From Sphingobium trunci (GTDB taxonomy: Bacteria > Pseudomonadota > Alphaproteobacteria > Sphingomonadales > Sphingomonadaceae), in assembly GCF_022664535.1 (NCBI RefSeq), contig NZ_JAKUJY010000020.1, forward strand, positions 18,916 through 82,915: a stretch of 64,000 bases of DNA, given 5' to 3'. The notes beneath the pieces are model-generated. The model was not told the origin of the DNA. It worked only from the letters and a program-made list of their open reading frames with translations, and did not search any database. Both the position numbers and the translations under genes were made by a program. Shown here one piece after another: positions 8,801 to 16,514 of the stretch (its first letter is position 1; each line of letters starts with the position of its first letter).

Positions 8801-9538
8801 CAAGGCGCGGACATGCACGGGAAGGACGTTGAGCCCCGCCGCTTCGAGGCCAGCAATCATGGCATCCACCGCTTCCAGCGTCCCGGCGATGAGGAGGGCG
8901 CGGTAGAAGAGGAAGAGGGCGGTGGGGCGGCCTGCGGTCCAGCGGGCCTTGACCTGATCCAGCGTGGGTCGGTCGGTGCCGGGAAGGTAGAGGCCCGCAT
9001 CGGCGACCGGCACCGGTGCATCGGGCGGACCTGCGTCAAGGCCGGCGAGGCGCGCGGCGCTTTTCAGGAAGGCAACAGCGTTGGCAACGCCGCCCTGGCG
9101 CAGATAGTCGCGGAGCTGGTCGCAGCTTTCGGGCGGCAGGGTGGAGGCAGCGCGCAGTTCCGGGTCATCTTCCCGGCCGTCGGCTATGGCGGCGAAGGCG
9201 ATGCCCTTGTTGCGGGCCATATTGGCAATTTCTTCAATGCCATAGGACCAATAGCTCTTGCCGCCTAGCAGGACCACGCAGACGAATTTCGCTCTGGTGA
9301 TGACATTTTCGACATAGAGGTCGACGGAATAAGGGTGTTTCAGTTGCAGCAGGTTGGCGAGGCGGATGGTGGGGGCCGCATCGCCCAGTTCCTGTGCCAG
9401 CGCGGCGGCGGCACTGGCGAAGCAGGCCAGTTCGCTGTCCGCCACGGTCAGCAGCACCATGTCTCCCGGCGACTGGCCGAGGTCGATGGCCTCGTCCCCG
9501 TTGGAGACGGTGCCGGGCGTGGCGGTCAGCAGGTGCAT
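5804..9538 (-). CDS. cobN: Cobaltochelatase subunit CobN
   Basis: CobN is the large subunit of the ATP-dependent aerobic cobaltochelatase CobNST, which inserts Co2+ into hydrogenobyrinic acid a,c-diamide. The protein is 1,244 residues, typical of the family, and contains HVGKHGNLEWLPGKAI and the C-terminal KWIAGMMRHGYKGAFEIA. The start ATG at 9538 overlaps the cobW stop by one base (TGATG). A longer open frame upstream is a shadow of cobW. The AAA+ partner subunits CobS and CobT are not in the window. Confidence 0.97.
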   Translation of the reverse strand: MHLLTATPGTVSNGDEAIDLGQSPGDMVLLTVADSELACFASAAAALAQELGDAAPTIRLANLLQLKHPYSVDLYVENVITRAKFVCVVLLGGKSYWSYGIEEIANMARNKGIAFAAIADGREDDPELRAASTLPPESCDQLRDYLRQGGVANAVAFLKSAARLAGLDAGPPDAPVPVADAGLYLPGTDRPTLDQVKARWTAGRPTALFLFYRALLIAGTLEAVDAMIAGLEAAGLNVLPVHVRALREPFARDFLQGLMATCPPDVILNATAFTASAPGEPRTPSILERADCPILQTIFASAEQGAWQESARGLGPRDLAMHIALPEVDGRLFTRAVAFKAAARFDQRTECSIIVPRILEDRVSFVSQLAVNWAKLRRSRPADRNVALVLANYPNKDGRIGNGVGLDTPASAAAILNALAESGYDTGDAPTDGATLMRHMTGGITNATPGKRGEVALSLPAYCAALATLPPSAREAIQIRWGKPEDDPFFHDGAFHLPVHRFGKVAVAVQPSRGYHIDPKASYHDPALPPPHAYLAFHLWLAQAFEAHAVVHVGKHGNLEWLPGKAIALSENCFPEICAGPVPQIYPFIVNDPGEGTQAKRRIGACIIDHLTPPLTRAETYGPLKELEALVDEYYLAAGMDPRRLETLRKDIITLAASQGLDKDAGAQGNGEDALAAIDNYLCDLKEMQIRNGLHVFTRSPEAELRRDLLIALARCPRGLDHDGQQSLPRALANDLALDFDPLDCTMGTPWSGPRPPLLQDLTLSPWRTTGDTVERLELLAIHLLDGGASPPGPHSAAVLAAIETDLAPRVAACGDAERAALLAALDGRFVLPGPSGAPTRGRPDVLPTGRNFYSVDTRAVPTVAAWNLGQRSAELIVQDYLQREGAYPSAIALSAWGTANMRTGGDDIAQALALMGVRPKWDWASGRVTGFEVMKLAELNRPRVDVTFRVSGFFRDAFPEQIDLLDSAARAVMALDEPEEDNPAAARHHAETAGLIAQGAPEKAAARRAGARVFGSKPGAYGAGLQAMIDEKIWHDRADLANVYLDWGSYAYGGGVEGDAERSLFAERLTQADALIQNQDNREHDLLDSDDYYQFEGGIAAAVEHLSGRRPLSYHNDHSRPERPVVRTLEDEIGRIVRARVTNPKWIAGMMRHGYKGAFEIAASVDYLFAFAATTHAVKDHHFDAVHAAFIEDEAVRAFMAEANPAALRETAARLREALDRGLWKPRSNSAAMLLSDIEEDRP

Positions 9539-10575
9539 CAGGCGGCAACCATCTGGGCGCCCAGTGCGGCGGCGATAGCGGCGCGGTCGAGGCCTTGCTG
9601 GCCAATCACCACGAGACGCGAGGCGCGGGATTCCTGCGCCTGCCACGGACGGTCATAATGATGCTGGATGCGGGGACCCACGGCTTGCAGGACCAGGCGG
9701 GCCGCGCGATCCTTGACCGCGAGAAAGCCCTTCACCCGCAATATGTCGTGCGCGGCGATGGTTTCGGCCAGCGCCTCCAGCAGCGGCTCGGGGCTGCCCA
9801 ATTCTCCGACATTGACGATGAAGCTTTCGAAATCGTCATGGTCGTGATCCTCCTCATCATCATGATGGGAGGGGCGTGCGTCGATCTGGTCTTCCACGCC
9901 AGCGTCGAGGCCGAGCAGGATGGCGGGGTCGATCTGTCCTCTGGCGGTGCGGATGATGCGGACGCCTGGCCGGATGTCCCCAGCCAGATCCTGTTCCAGC
10001 GTGGCGAGGCTGTCGGCGGGCACCAGATCGCTCTTGTTGAGCAGGACAAGGTCGGCGCAGGCCAACTGGTCCTCGAACAGTTCCTCGATCGGGCTGTCAT
10101 GGTCCAGCGTCGGGTCCGCGGCGCGGGTGGCGGCGAGCGCCGCCTCGTCATGGGCGAAGCGGCCCGCGGCCAGCGCATCGGCATCGATCAGGGCGATCAC
10201 GCCGTCGACCGTCGCGCGGGTGCGGATATCGGGCCACTGGAACGCCTTGACCAGCGGCTTGGGCAGGGCGAGGCCGGAGGTTTCGATGATGATATGGTCG
10301 GGCGGCACCGGGCGGTCGAGCAAGCGCTGCATGGTCGGCAGGAAATCGTCCGCCACGGTGCAGCAGATGCAGCCATTGGCCAGTTCGATGATGTCCTCGT
10401 CGGGGCAGGCTTCGTCGCCGCAACCCTTCACCAGCGCGCCGTCGACGCCGACATCACCGAACTCGTTGATGATGAGGGCGAGACGGCGGCCGCCCGCATT
10501 TTCGATCAGATGGCGGATAAGGGTGGTCTTTCCGGCGCCCAGAAAGCCGGTGATGACGGTGGCGGGAATTTTCAT
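9538..10575 (-). CDS. cobW: Cobalamin-cluster GTPase CobW (metal chaperone)
   Basis: COG0523 G3E GTPase; in B12 clusters CobW is thought to deliver cobalt to CobN. The 345-residue protein shows the Walker A GFLGAGKTTL at residues 10-19, NEFGDVG, the metal-binding GCICCTV, IIIETSGLALP and the guanine motif NKSDLV. A His/Asp-rich linker (SHHDDEEDHDHDD near residue 240) precedes the C-terminal CobW domain and could bind metal. It lies between the NiCoT permease (4-nt overlap) and cobN (1-nt overlap), fitting a path from uptake to chaperone to chelatase. Confidence 0.95.
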   Translation of the reverse strand: MKIPATVITGFLGAGKTTLIRHLIENAGGRRLALIINEFGDVGVDGALVKGCGDEACPDEDIIELANGCICCTVADDFLPTMQRLLDRPVPPDHIIIETSGLALPKPLVKAFQWPDIRTRATVDGVIALIDADALAAGRFAHDEAALAATRAADPTLDHDSPIEELFEDQLACADLVLLNKSDLVPADSLATLEQDLAGDIRPGVRIIRTARGQIDPAILLGLDAGVEDQIDARPSHHDDEEDHDHDDFESFIVNVGELGSPEPLLEALAETIAAHDILRVKGFLAVKDRAARLVLQAVGPRIQHHYDRPWQAQESRASRLVVIGQQGLDRAAIAAALGAQMVAA

Positions 10576-11654
10576 GCGGAATATCCTTGGTTGGCGTGGA
10601 CGACCTCGATCTCGTCAAAGCCTTTCCAGCGGTAGATGGCCCAGCTCACGATCCAGCAGGCCGCGAACAGGCCGACGATGAAGAAGCCCAGGCTGTTGAA
10701 ATGCTCGCCCAGATCGGCGGCCAAGGTCCAGATGCCGCCGCTGAGGCCGAGCTTGTCGCCCAGCAGGGCGGCCGCCTCGATCCCGCCGATGAGAATGGCG
10801 ACGATGGCCGACACGAGCGTGATGGTGATGTTGTAGTAGAGTTTGCGGATCGGCTTGACGAAAGCCCATTGATAGGCGCCCATCATCAGTGCGCCGTCGG
10901 CCGTGTCAATCAGTGCCATGCCCGCCGCGAAGAGCAGGGGGAAGATGAGGACGGTCGCGATCGACAGGCCGTTCGCCGCCTGCCCGGCCGAGAGGCCGAG
11001 AATGGCGACTTCGGTCGCCGTGTCGAAGCCGAGGCCGAAGAGGAAGCCGAGCGGTGCCATGTGCCAGCTCCGTGTAACCAGCCGGAACAGCGGCTTGAAG
11101 ATGCGCGCCAGAAAGCCGCGATTGCCGAGAAGAATATCCATATCCTCATCGGCATAAGCGCCACCATTGCGAACATGGTTGAAGGTCTTGAGAACCGATC
11201 TCAGGATGATGATGTTCATCGCGGCGATGGTGAAGAGGAAGGTCGCGGAAATGATCGTCGCGATGGTGCCGCCAATGGCGCCTGCCGCCTCGACCCGACT
11301 CAGCGCATTGGCGGCGACGGCGATGGTGACGGCGGCGATCAGGACGATGCCGCTATGGCCGATGGCGAACCAGAAGCCGACGGTCAGCGGCCGCTGGCCA
11401 TCCTGCATCAGCTTGCGCGTCACATTGTCGATGGCGGCGATGTGATCGGCATCGACCGCGTGGCGCAGCCCGAGGCTCCATGCGAGCAGGGCCGTGCCCA
11501 GCATCATCGTGTTGCCCGCGAAGATCAGAAAGGCCCATATCCAGCAGGCGAGATTGGCGGCGATCAGCGCGGCGAACATGCCCGTCGCGCGGCGGCGCAG
11601 CAGGCCCGGCGCCACGGCCGTGCCCGAAATGGGCAGGTTGGAAACACTTGTCAT
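10572..11654 (-). CDS. NiCoT-family cobalt/nickel permease
   Basis: Inner-membrane nickel/cobalt transporter of the HoxN/NicT type, 360 residues and mostly hydrophobic. The signature RHAVDADHIAAIDN (H-X4-D-H, TM2) that binds the metal is present, along with FWFAIGHSGIVL and LGFDTATEVAIL. It is the first gene of the riboswitch-controlled operon that ends with bluB, so cobalt is the likely substrate (inference). The ATG at 11654 follows GGGGGATCGTCCCTG; that SD could pair with itself (GGGA/TCCC), which may belong to riboswitch control. The stop overlaps cobW by 4 nt. Confidence 0.94.
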   Translation of the reverse strand: MTSVSNLPISGTAVAPGLLRRRATGMFAALIAANLACWIWAFLIFAGNTMMLGTALLAWSLGLRHAVDADHIAAIDNVTRKLMQDGQRPLTVGFWFAIGHSGIVLIAAVTIAVAANALSRVEAAGAIGGTIATIISATFLFTIAAMNIIILRSVLKTFNHVRNGGAYADEDMDILLGNRGFLARIFKPLFRLVTRSWHMAPLGFLFGLGFDTATEVAILGLSAGQAANGLSIATVLIFPLLFAAGMALIDTADGALMMGAYQWAFVKPIRKLYYNITITLVSAIVAILIGGIEAAALLGDKLGLSGGIWTLAADLGEHFNSLGFFIVGLFAACWIVSWAIYRWKGFDEIEVVHANQGYSA

Positions 11655-11703
11655 CAGGGACGATCCCCCGTCGGCGTCGGCGAAACCGGACGGGAGCAGC
11701 CTT

Positions 11704-11735
11704 CATGCCGGGCGGACGCCAGAGCGCCCGGCATG
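11704..11735 (-). promoter_or_regulatory. Perfect 11-bp hairpin between riboswitch and NiCoT gene
   Basis: CATGCCGGGCG (11704-11714) pairs perfectly with CGCCCGGCATG (11725-11735) around a 10-nt loop. It sits between the cobalamin aptamer and the permease start. No T-run follows in the direction of transcription, so it is probably part of the riboswitch expression platform and not an intrinsic terminator. Function is inferred from position. Confidence 0.45.
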
Positions 11736-11824
11736 CGGACAGCAGCTCCCGCTGCTTCAAGCGTCGCTCAGACGGAGTACCGTGCCGCGGCCATCCCCTG
11801 GACCAAGGCAAGAGCGACCATACG

Positions 11825-12018
11825 CAGGCAGGTTTCCTGGCTTGCGGGTCGCAGCTCGACGCATGGCCTTCCCAGGCCTCGCAGGATTTAGCGTCCGGCC
11901 CAGTGGCTGATCCCCTGGGCGGCCCCAGGGCATCGATATGCGTCTCGCTCACCGCTTACAGTTGCAGGGACAGCTGCGGCTTTACCGCATTCCCTATTAA
12001 GCCCCTTGGGAGGGCACC
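11825..12018 (-). promoter_or_regulatory. Cobalamin riboswitch upstream of NiCoT-cobW-cobN-cobO-bluB
   Basis: On the minus strand the same ordered elements as in the first switch appear: GGTGCC, GCAGCTGTCCCTGCAACTGTA, ATCAGCCACTGG, GGGAAGGCC and AAGCCAGGAAACCTGCC. It should repress cobalt uptake and late corrin steps when adenosylcobalamin is plentiful. Downstream, a block of about 30 nt (11793-11820) is nearly identical to one after the cobG switch. With the hairpin at 11704-11735 this explains the gap 11655-12100; I see no gene there. Confidence 0.96.
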
Positions 12019-12100
12019 GGCGCGATCAGTGAAAAATGGCCGGAGCCAGATTTCGCGGCACTGCATAGAGGCTGGGACGGGGAATGGGAAGGGGGCTAAT

Positions 12101-13024
12101 CTATACCGGTCCGGCGATGTCCGGCATCTCCGCCGACCGCTGTTCTTCCAGCAGGGTCTGGAGGAAAGCGCGCCCGGTCGGCGAAATATCCTCATGGTGG
12201 ATCAGCCAGAGCGAACTCATGACCGGCACGTCGAAGGGCCGGTTGACCACATTGTCGACATGCAGCCGCGCCATCGACTGGGCGATGACGGTGGGGCCGA
12301 AGCCCGCCGCGACCAGGCCGAGCAGCGTGGCGAGGCTGCGCGCCTCGTGGGAGATTTTGGGGGTGAAACCGGCGCTGGCGCAGAGCGCCAGGAAATGCTC
12401 GGTGAAACCGGCGCCGTTGGGGGCGCCGTAGAGCACCAGCGGTTCGTCCGCCAGATCGGCGATGGCGGGTGGTGCCGACCGCAGCGCCAGCCAATGGTCG
12501 GCGCGCAGGGCGAGGACCATTTCCTCCTTCAACAGGCATTGCGACACCATGCCTTCGGGGAGGACCGGCGCTTCGAAATCACGGACGATGCCCATGTCGA
12601 ACTGGCGGCTGCGGACGCTTTCGACCTGTTCGTCGCGTCCCTGTTCGCGCAGGATCAGTTCGACATTCGGGTAGGTCTGGCGAAAGCGGTAGAGGGCGCG
12701 GGCCACCGGAGGCACGAACGGGCCGGAGGTGGTGAAGGCAAGTCCGAGATGACCGATCTCCGCACGATGGGCCATGCGGGCGATCTGGGCCGCCCGATCG
12801 GCCTGGGCGATCGTCTGCCGGGCCTCCGGTTCGAAAAGCTGGCCTGCCTCCGTCAGGCGTACCCGCCGGCTGGTCCGGTCGAACAGCCGGACGCCCAATT
12901 CCTCCTCCAGGGCGCGGATCTGCTGACTGAGTGGCGGTTGGGAAATGCCCAGGCGCAGCGCGGCCCGGCCGAAATGCATTTCTTCGGCGACGCAGAGGAA
13001 GTAGCGGAGGTGGCGAAGGTCCAT
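12101..13024 (-). CDS. LysR-family transcriptional regulator
   Basis: A 307-residue LysR protein. The N-terminal winged helix-turn-helix spans residues 1-60 (MDLRHLRYFLCVAEEMHFGR, SQPPLSQQIRALEEELG, LFDRTSRRVRLTEAG). The remainder is the two-lobed effector domain, with LGLAFTTSGPFVPPV starting the first lobe. It is divergent from the RND efflux operon across 289 bp, the usual arrangement for a LysR regulator acting on its neighbour. The inducer cannot be read from sequence. It lies upstream of, and in the same direction as, the second cobalamin riboswitch, but there is no reason to link it to B12. Confidence 0.9.
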   Translation of the reverse strand: MDLRHLRYFLCVAEEMHFGRAALRLGISQPPLSQQIRALEEELGVRLFDRTSRRVRLTEAGQLFEPEARQTIAQADRAAQIARMAHRAEIGHLGLAFTTSGPFVPPVARALYRFRQTYPNVELILREQGRDEQVESVRSRQFDMGIVRDFEAPVLPEGMVSQCLLKEEMVLALRADHWLALRSAPPAIADLADEPLVLYGAPNGAGFTEHFLALCASAGFTPKISHEARSLATLLGLVAAGFGPTVIAQSMARLHVDNVVNRPFDVPVMSSLWLIHHEDISPTGRAFLQTLLEEQRSAEMPDIAGPV

Positions 13025-13313
13025 GGAATCATGTCGTTCAGGCTATCGATCATGCCATATTATATATTAGACGCAGAAGAACCAAGGGCGCATGGGCGAT
13101 CCGGATGTGGCGGCGCTTGACGATCGTCAGGCCGATGTGCGCGGGTTATGCCCCCTCATGCCGCAGCACTCCGTCGATGTACGGAAGGCGCCGTCACATT
13201 CTTGCGCATTTCCCGCGCTGCTTCGTCTCTGCGTCTCGGGGGCGGAAGAGGATCAGGAAAGGCAGGGTGATATGCGCCGCAGCGCCTGCCGCGACGCATC
13301 GGTGGAGTCGTGA
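13025..13313. promoter_or_regulatory. Divergent promoter region between LysR gene and RND operon
   Basis: A 289-bp intergenic region. The LysR-proximal end has an AT-rich patch, CATATTATATATTAG (13056-13070), unusual in this GC-rich DNA and a likely site for promoter elements. The permease start at 13314 is preceded by GGTGGAG, 7 nt away. A 73-codon plus-strand frame (13092-13313) abuts the permease ATG but shows no recognisable domain; I do not call it a gene. Confidence 0.4.
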
Positions 13314-16300
13314 ATGATCGGTATCGTCAAGCTTGCCCTGCATCGCCCGCTTACCTTCATCGTGATGGCGATCCTCATCGCGATCGGGGGGATATTGGCG
13401 GCGGTGCGCACGCCGGTCGACATCTTCCCCAATATCCGCATTCCGGTCGTCGCCGTCGCCTGGCAATATTCCGGCCTTTCGCCCGAGGACATGGGGAACA
13501 GGATCGTCAGCCCCTACGAACGGGTCCTGACCACGACGGTCAATGATATCGAACATATTGAGAGCCAGTCGCTGCAGGGCATCGGCATCATCAAAATCTA
13601 TTTCCAGCCGGGGGCCGATATCCGTACGGCCACGGCGCAGGTCACATCCATTTCCCAGACGGTGCTGCGCCAGATGCCGCCGGGCATCACCCCGCCGCTG
13701 ATCCTGAACTACAGCGCGTCGACCGTGCCGATTCTTCAACTGGCACTGTCGGGCAAGGGACTGTCCGAACAGCAGTTGTTCGACCTGGGCGTCAATCAGA
13801 TCCGCCCGCCATTGGTCACCATTCCGGGGCTGGCCATGCCCTTCCCGTCCGGAGGCAAGCAAAGGCAGGTGCAGATCGACCTCAACCCGCTGGCGCTTCA
13901 GTCCAAGGGGCTTTCCGCCCAGGATGTGGGCAACGCCATCGCCGCGCAGAACCAGATCAACCCGGCGGGTTTCGTGAAGATCGGGGAGACGCAATATAGC
14001 GTGAGGCTGAACAACGCCCCGCAGTCGATCGAAGCCTTGAACGACCTGCCGGTCAAGGTGGTGAACGGCGCGACCATCACCATGCGCGACGTCGCTCATG
14101 TGCGTGACGGCAGCGGCCCGCAGCAGAATGTCGTGCATGTCGAAGGCAGCCGGTCGGTGCTGCTGACGGTGCTGAAGAACGGCGCGACTTCCACCCTCTC
14201 CATCGTCCAGGGGGTGAAGGACAAGCTGCCGCAGATTGCCGCGACGCTGCCGGACAATCTGAAGATCCTGCCCATCGGCGACCAGTCGCTGTTCGTGAAG
14301 GCGGCGGTGGAAGGCGTCATTCAGGAAGGCGCGATCGCGGCTGCGCTGACGTCGATGATGATCCTGCTGTTCCTGGGTTCCTGGCGATCGACCGTCATCA
14401 TCGCCCTGTCGATACCGCTCGCCATATTGGCGGCGATCGCGGCGCTGGCGGCATTCGGCCAGACGCTGAACGTCATGACGCTGGGCGGGCTGGCGCTGGC
14501 GGTGGGCATATTGGTCGACGATGCAACGGTGACGATCGAGAATATCAACTGGCATCTGGAACAGGGCAAGGGGGTCTGGGACGCGATCCTGGACGGTGCC
14601 GCGCAGATCGTGACCCCGGCCTTCGTCTCGCTGCTGTGCATCTGCATCGTGTTCGTGCCGATGTTCTTCCTGCCCGGCGTCGCGGGGTTCCTGTTCGTGC
14701 CCATGGCATTGTCCGTTATCTTCGCCATGGTTGCGTCCTTCATCCTGTCGCGTACGCTGGTCCCGACCATGGCCATGTATCTACTCAAGCCCCATCTTGG
14801 GCATGGCGACGAATCCGCGGCCGCTGCGGCGGGATCGGATAATATGTTCGCGCGGTTCCAGCGCGGGTTCGAGCGTCGCTTTTCCCGCCTGCGCAGCGAC
14901 TATGTCGGGCTGCTGAACCGGGCGTTGAATGCGCGCAGACCCTTTCTGGCGGGTTTTCTGGCGGTGGTGCTGCTGTCCTTCGGCCTGTTGCCGATGCTGG
15001 GCAGCAATTTCTTTCCCTCGGTCGATTCGGGCCAGATCGCCATGCATGTCCGCGTGCCGGTGGGGGCGCGGATAGAGGATACGTCCGCCCGCTTCGAACG
15101 CATCGCCCGCGAAGTCCGCTCGCTCGTCCCGGCGGAGGAACTGGCGTCGATCACCGACAATATCGGCCTGCCGGTCAGCGCCATCAACGCAGTCTACAAC
15201 AATAGCGGAACCATCGGCCCGCAGGATGGCGACATGATGATCGCGCTGACGAAGGATCACCGGCCGACCGGCGAGATCGTGGCCATGCTGCGCCGCGAAC
15301 TGCCGCGCCGCTTTCCTGGCACGACCTTCTCCTTCCTGCCGGCCGATATCACCAGCCAGATCCTGAATTTCGGCGCGCCCGCCCCGATCGACATCCAGAT
15401 CGCGGGCAAGAATGTCGCCGCCAACCGTGTCTATGCGCAAAAGCTGCTTGCCAGGATTTCCTCCATTTCCGGCCTGGCCGACGCGCGCATCCAGCAGCCG
15501 GGGCGCTCGCCGCAGCTCGATGTCGAGGTGGACCGTTCGCGTGTCGGCCAATATGGGCTGTCGGAACGGGATGTGACCACCAGCCTTGCCAGCCAGCTCG
15601 CGGGGACTTCGCAGACCGCGCCCGTGTTCTTCGTGAACCCGGAAAATGGCATCCAATATCCGGTGGTCGCGCAGGCGCCGGAATATCTGGTCGGGTCGAT
15701 CAGCGACCTCAGCAACGTGCCGGTGTCGGGCAGCGCGGCGGGAACGGTGGTGCAGCCTTTGGGCGGACTGGCCACCATCAAGCGGTCGAACACCGTGCCG
15801 GTCGTGTCCCACTATAATATCGCGCCGGTACTCGACATCTTCGCGACGACGCAGGGGCGTGATCTGGGCGCGGTGGCAGGCGACGTGCAGCGGGCGATCA
15901 AATCGCTGGAGGCTGAACAGCCCAAGGGCGCCACCGTCACCATCCTGGGCCAATATGCGACGATGAACACCGCCTTTTCGGGTCTGGGCTGGGGCCTGGC
16001 CGGGGCGATCATCCTCATCTACCTGCTGATCGTCGTCAATTTCCAGAGCTGGGTCGACCCCTTCGTCATCATCACCGCATTGCCTGCCGCCCTGGCCGGG
16101 ATCGTGTGGATGCTGTTCGTCACCGGCACGACCCTGTCGGTTCCGGCGCTGACCGGGGCGATCATGTGCATGGGCGTGGCGACCGCCAACTCCATCCTGG
16201 TCGTGAGCTTCGCGCGGGAGAAGCTGGCCGAACTGGGCGACGCCACCCAGGCGGCGATGGAGGCGGGCATGGTCCGCTTCCGTCCCGTGCTGATGACCGC

Positions 16301-16514
16301 GCTCGCGATGATCATCGGCATGGCGCCGATGGCGCTGGGCCTGGGCGATGGCGGCGAGCAGAATGCGCCGCTGGGCCGGGCGGTCATCGGCGGGCTGATC
16401 TGTGCCACCATAGCGACCCTGTTCTTCGTTCCCACCATCTTTGCCTTCGTCCATCGCAAGCATGGACGGAAGGCGCCCTCCATGGAAATGCAGCCGAGCC
16501 ATGTCCGAGCATAA
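13314..16514 (+). CDS. RND efflux permease (AcrB/MdtC-like)
   Basis: Inner-membrane proton-driven RND transporter of 1,066 residues. It starts with TM1 (LTFIVMAILIAIGGILA), then the periplasmic pore domain, and the TM4 motif GILVDDATVTIEN near residue 400, whose adjacent aspartates form the proton relay. The repeat half has its own LAGFLAVVLLSFGLLPMLGSN and GSNFFPSVDSGQI. The paired Asp in TM4 is typical of the HAE (drug/organic) type and differs from the single-Asp metal type of czcA at 49,262. It overlaps the downstream adaptor by 14 bp. Likely regulated by the divergent LysR protein; substrate unknown. Confidence 0.92.
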   Translation: MIGIVKLALHRPLTFIVMAILIAIGGILAAVRTPVDIFPNIRIPVVAVAWQYSGLSPEDMGNRIVSPYERVLTTTVNDIEHIESQSLQGIGIIKIYFQPGADIRTATAQVTSISQTVLRQMPPGITPPLILNYSASTVPILQLALSGKGLSEQQLFDLGVNQIRPPLVTIPGLAMPFPSGGKQRQVQIDLNPLALQSKGLSAQDVGNAIAAQNQINPAGFVKIGETQYSVRLNNAPQSIEALNDLPVKVVNGATITMRDVAHVRDGSGPQQNVVHVEGSRSVLLTVLKNGATSTLSIVQGVKDKLPQIAATLPDNLKILPIGDQSLFVKAAVEGVIQEGAIAAALTSMMILLFLGSWRSTVIIALSIPLAILAAIAALAAFGQTLNVMTLGGLALAVGILVDDATVTIENINWHLEQGKGVWDAILDGAAQIVTPAFVSLLCICIVFVPMFFLPGVAGFLFVPMALSVIFAMVASFILSRTLVPTMAMYLLKPHLGHGDESAAAAAGSDNMFARFQRGFERRFSRLRSDYVGLLNRALNARRPFLAGFLAVVLLSFGLLPMLGSNFFPSVDSGQIAMHVRVPVGARIEDTSARFERIAREVRSLVPAEELASITDNIGLPVSAINAVYNNSGTIGPQDGDMMIALTKDHRPTGEIVAMLRRELPRRFPGTTFSFLPADITSQILNFGAPAPIDIQIAGKNVAANRVYAQKLLARISSISGLADARIQQPGRSPQLDVEVDRSRVGQYGLSERDVTTSLASQLAGTSQTAPVFFVNPENGIQYPVVAQAPEYLVGSISDLSNVPVSGSAAGTVVQPLGGLATIKRSNTVPVVSHYNIAPVLDIFATTQGRDLGAVAGDVQRAIKSLEAEQPKGATVTILGQYATMNTAFSGLGWGLAGAIILIYLLIVVNFQSWVDPFVIITALPAALAGIVWMLFVTGTTLSVPALTGAIMCMGVATANSILVVSFAREKLAELGDATQAAMEAGMVRFRPVLMTALAMIIGMAPMALGLGDGGEQNAPLGRAVIGGLICATIATLFFVPTIFAFVHRKHGRKAPSMEMQPSHVRA

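Noticed and set aside
13092..13313. 73-codon frame ending at the RND permease start
   Set aside because: No domain and no conserved feature seen; reported only as part of the intergenic region.
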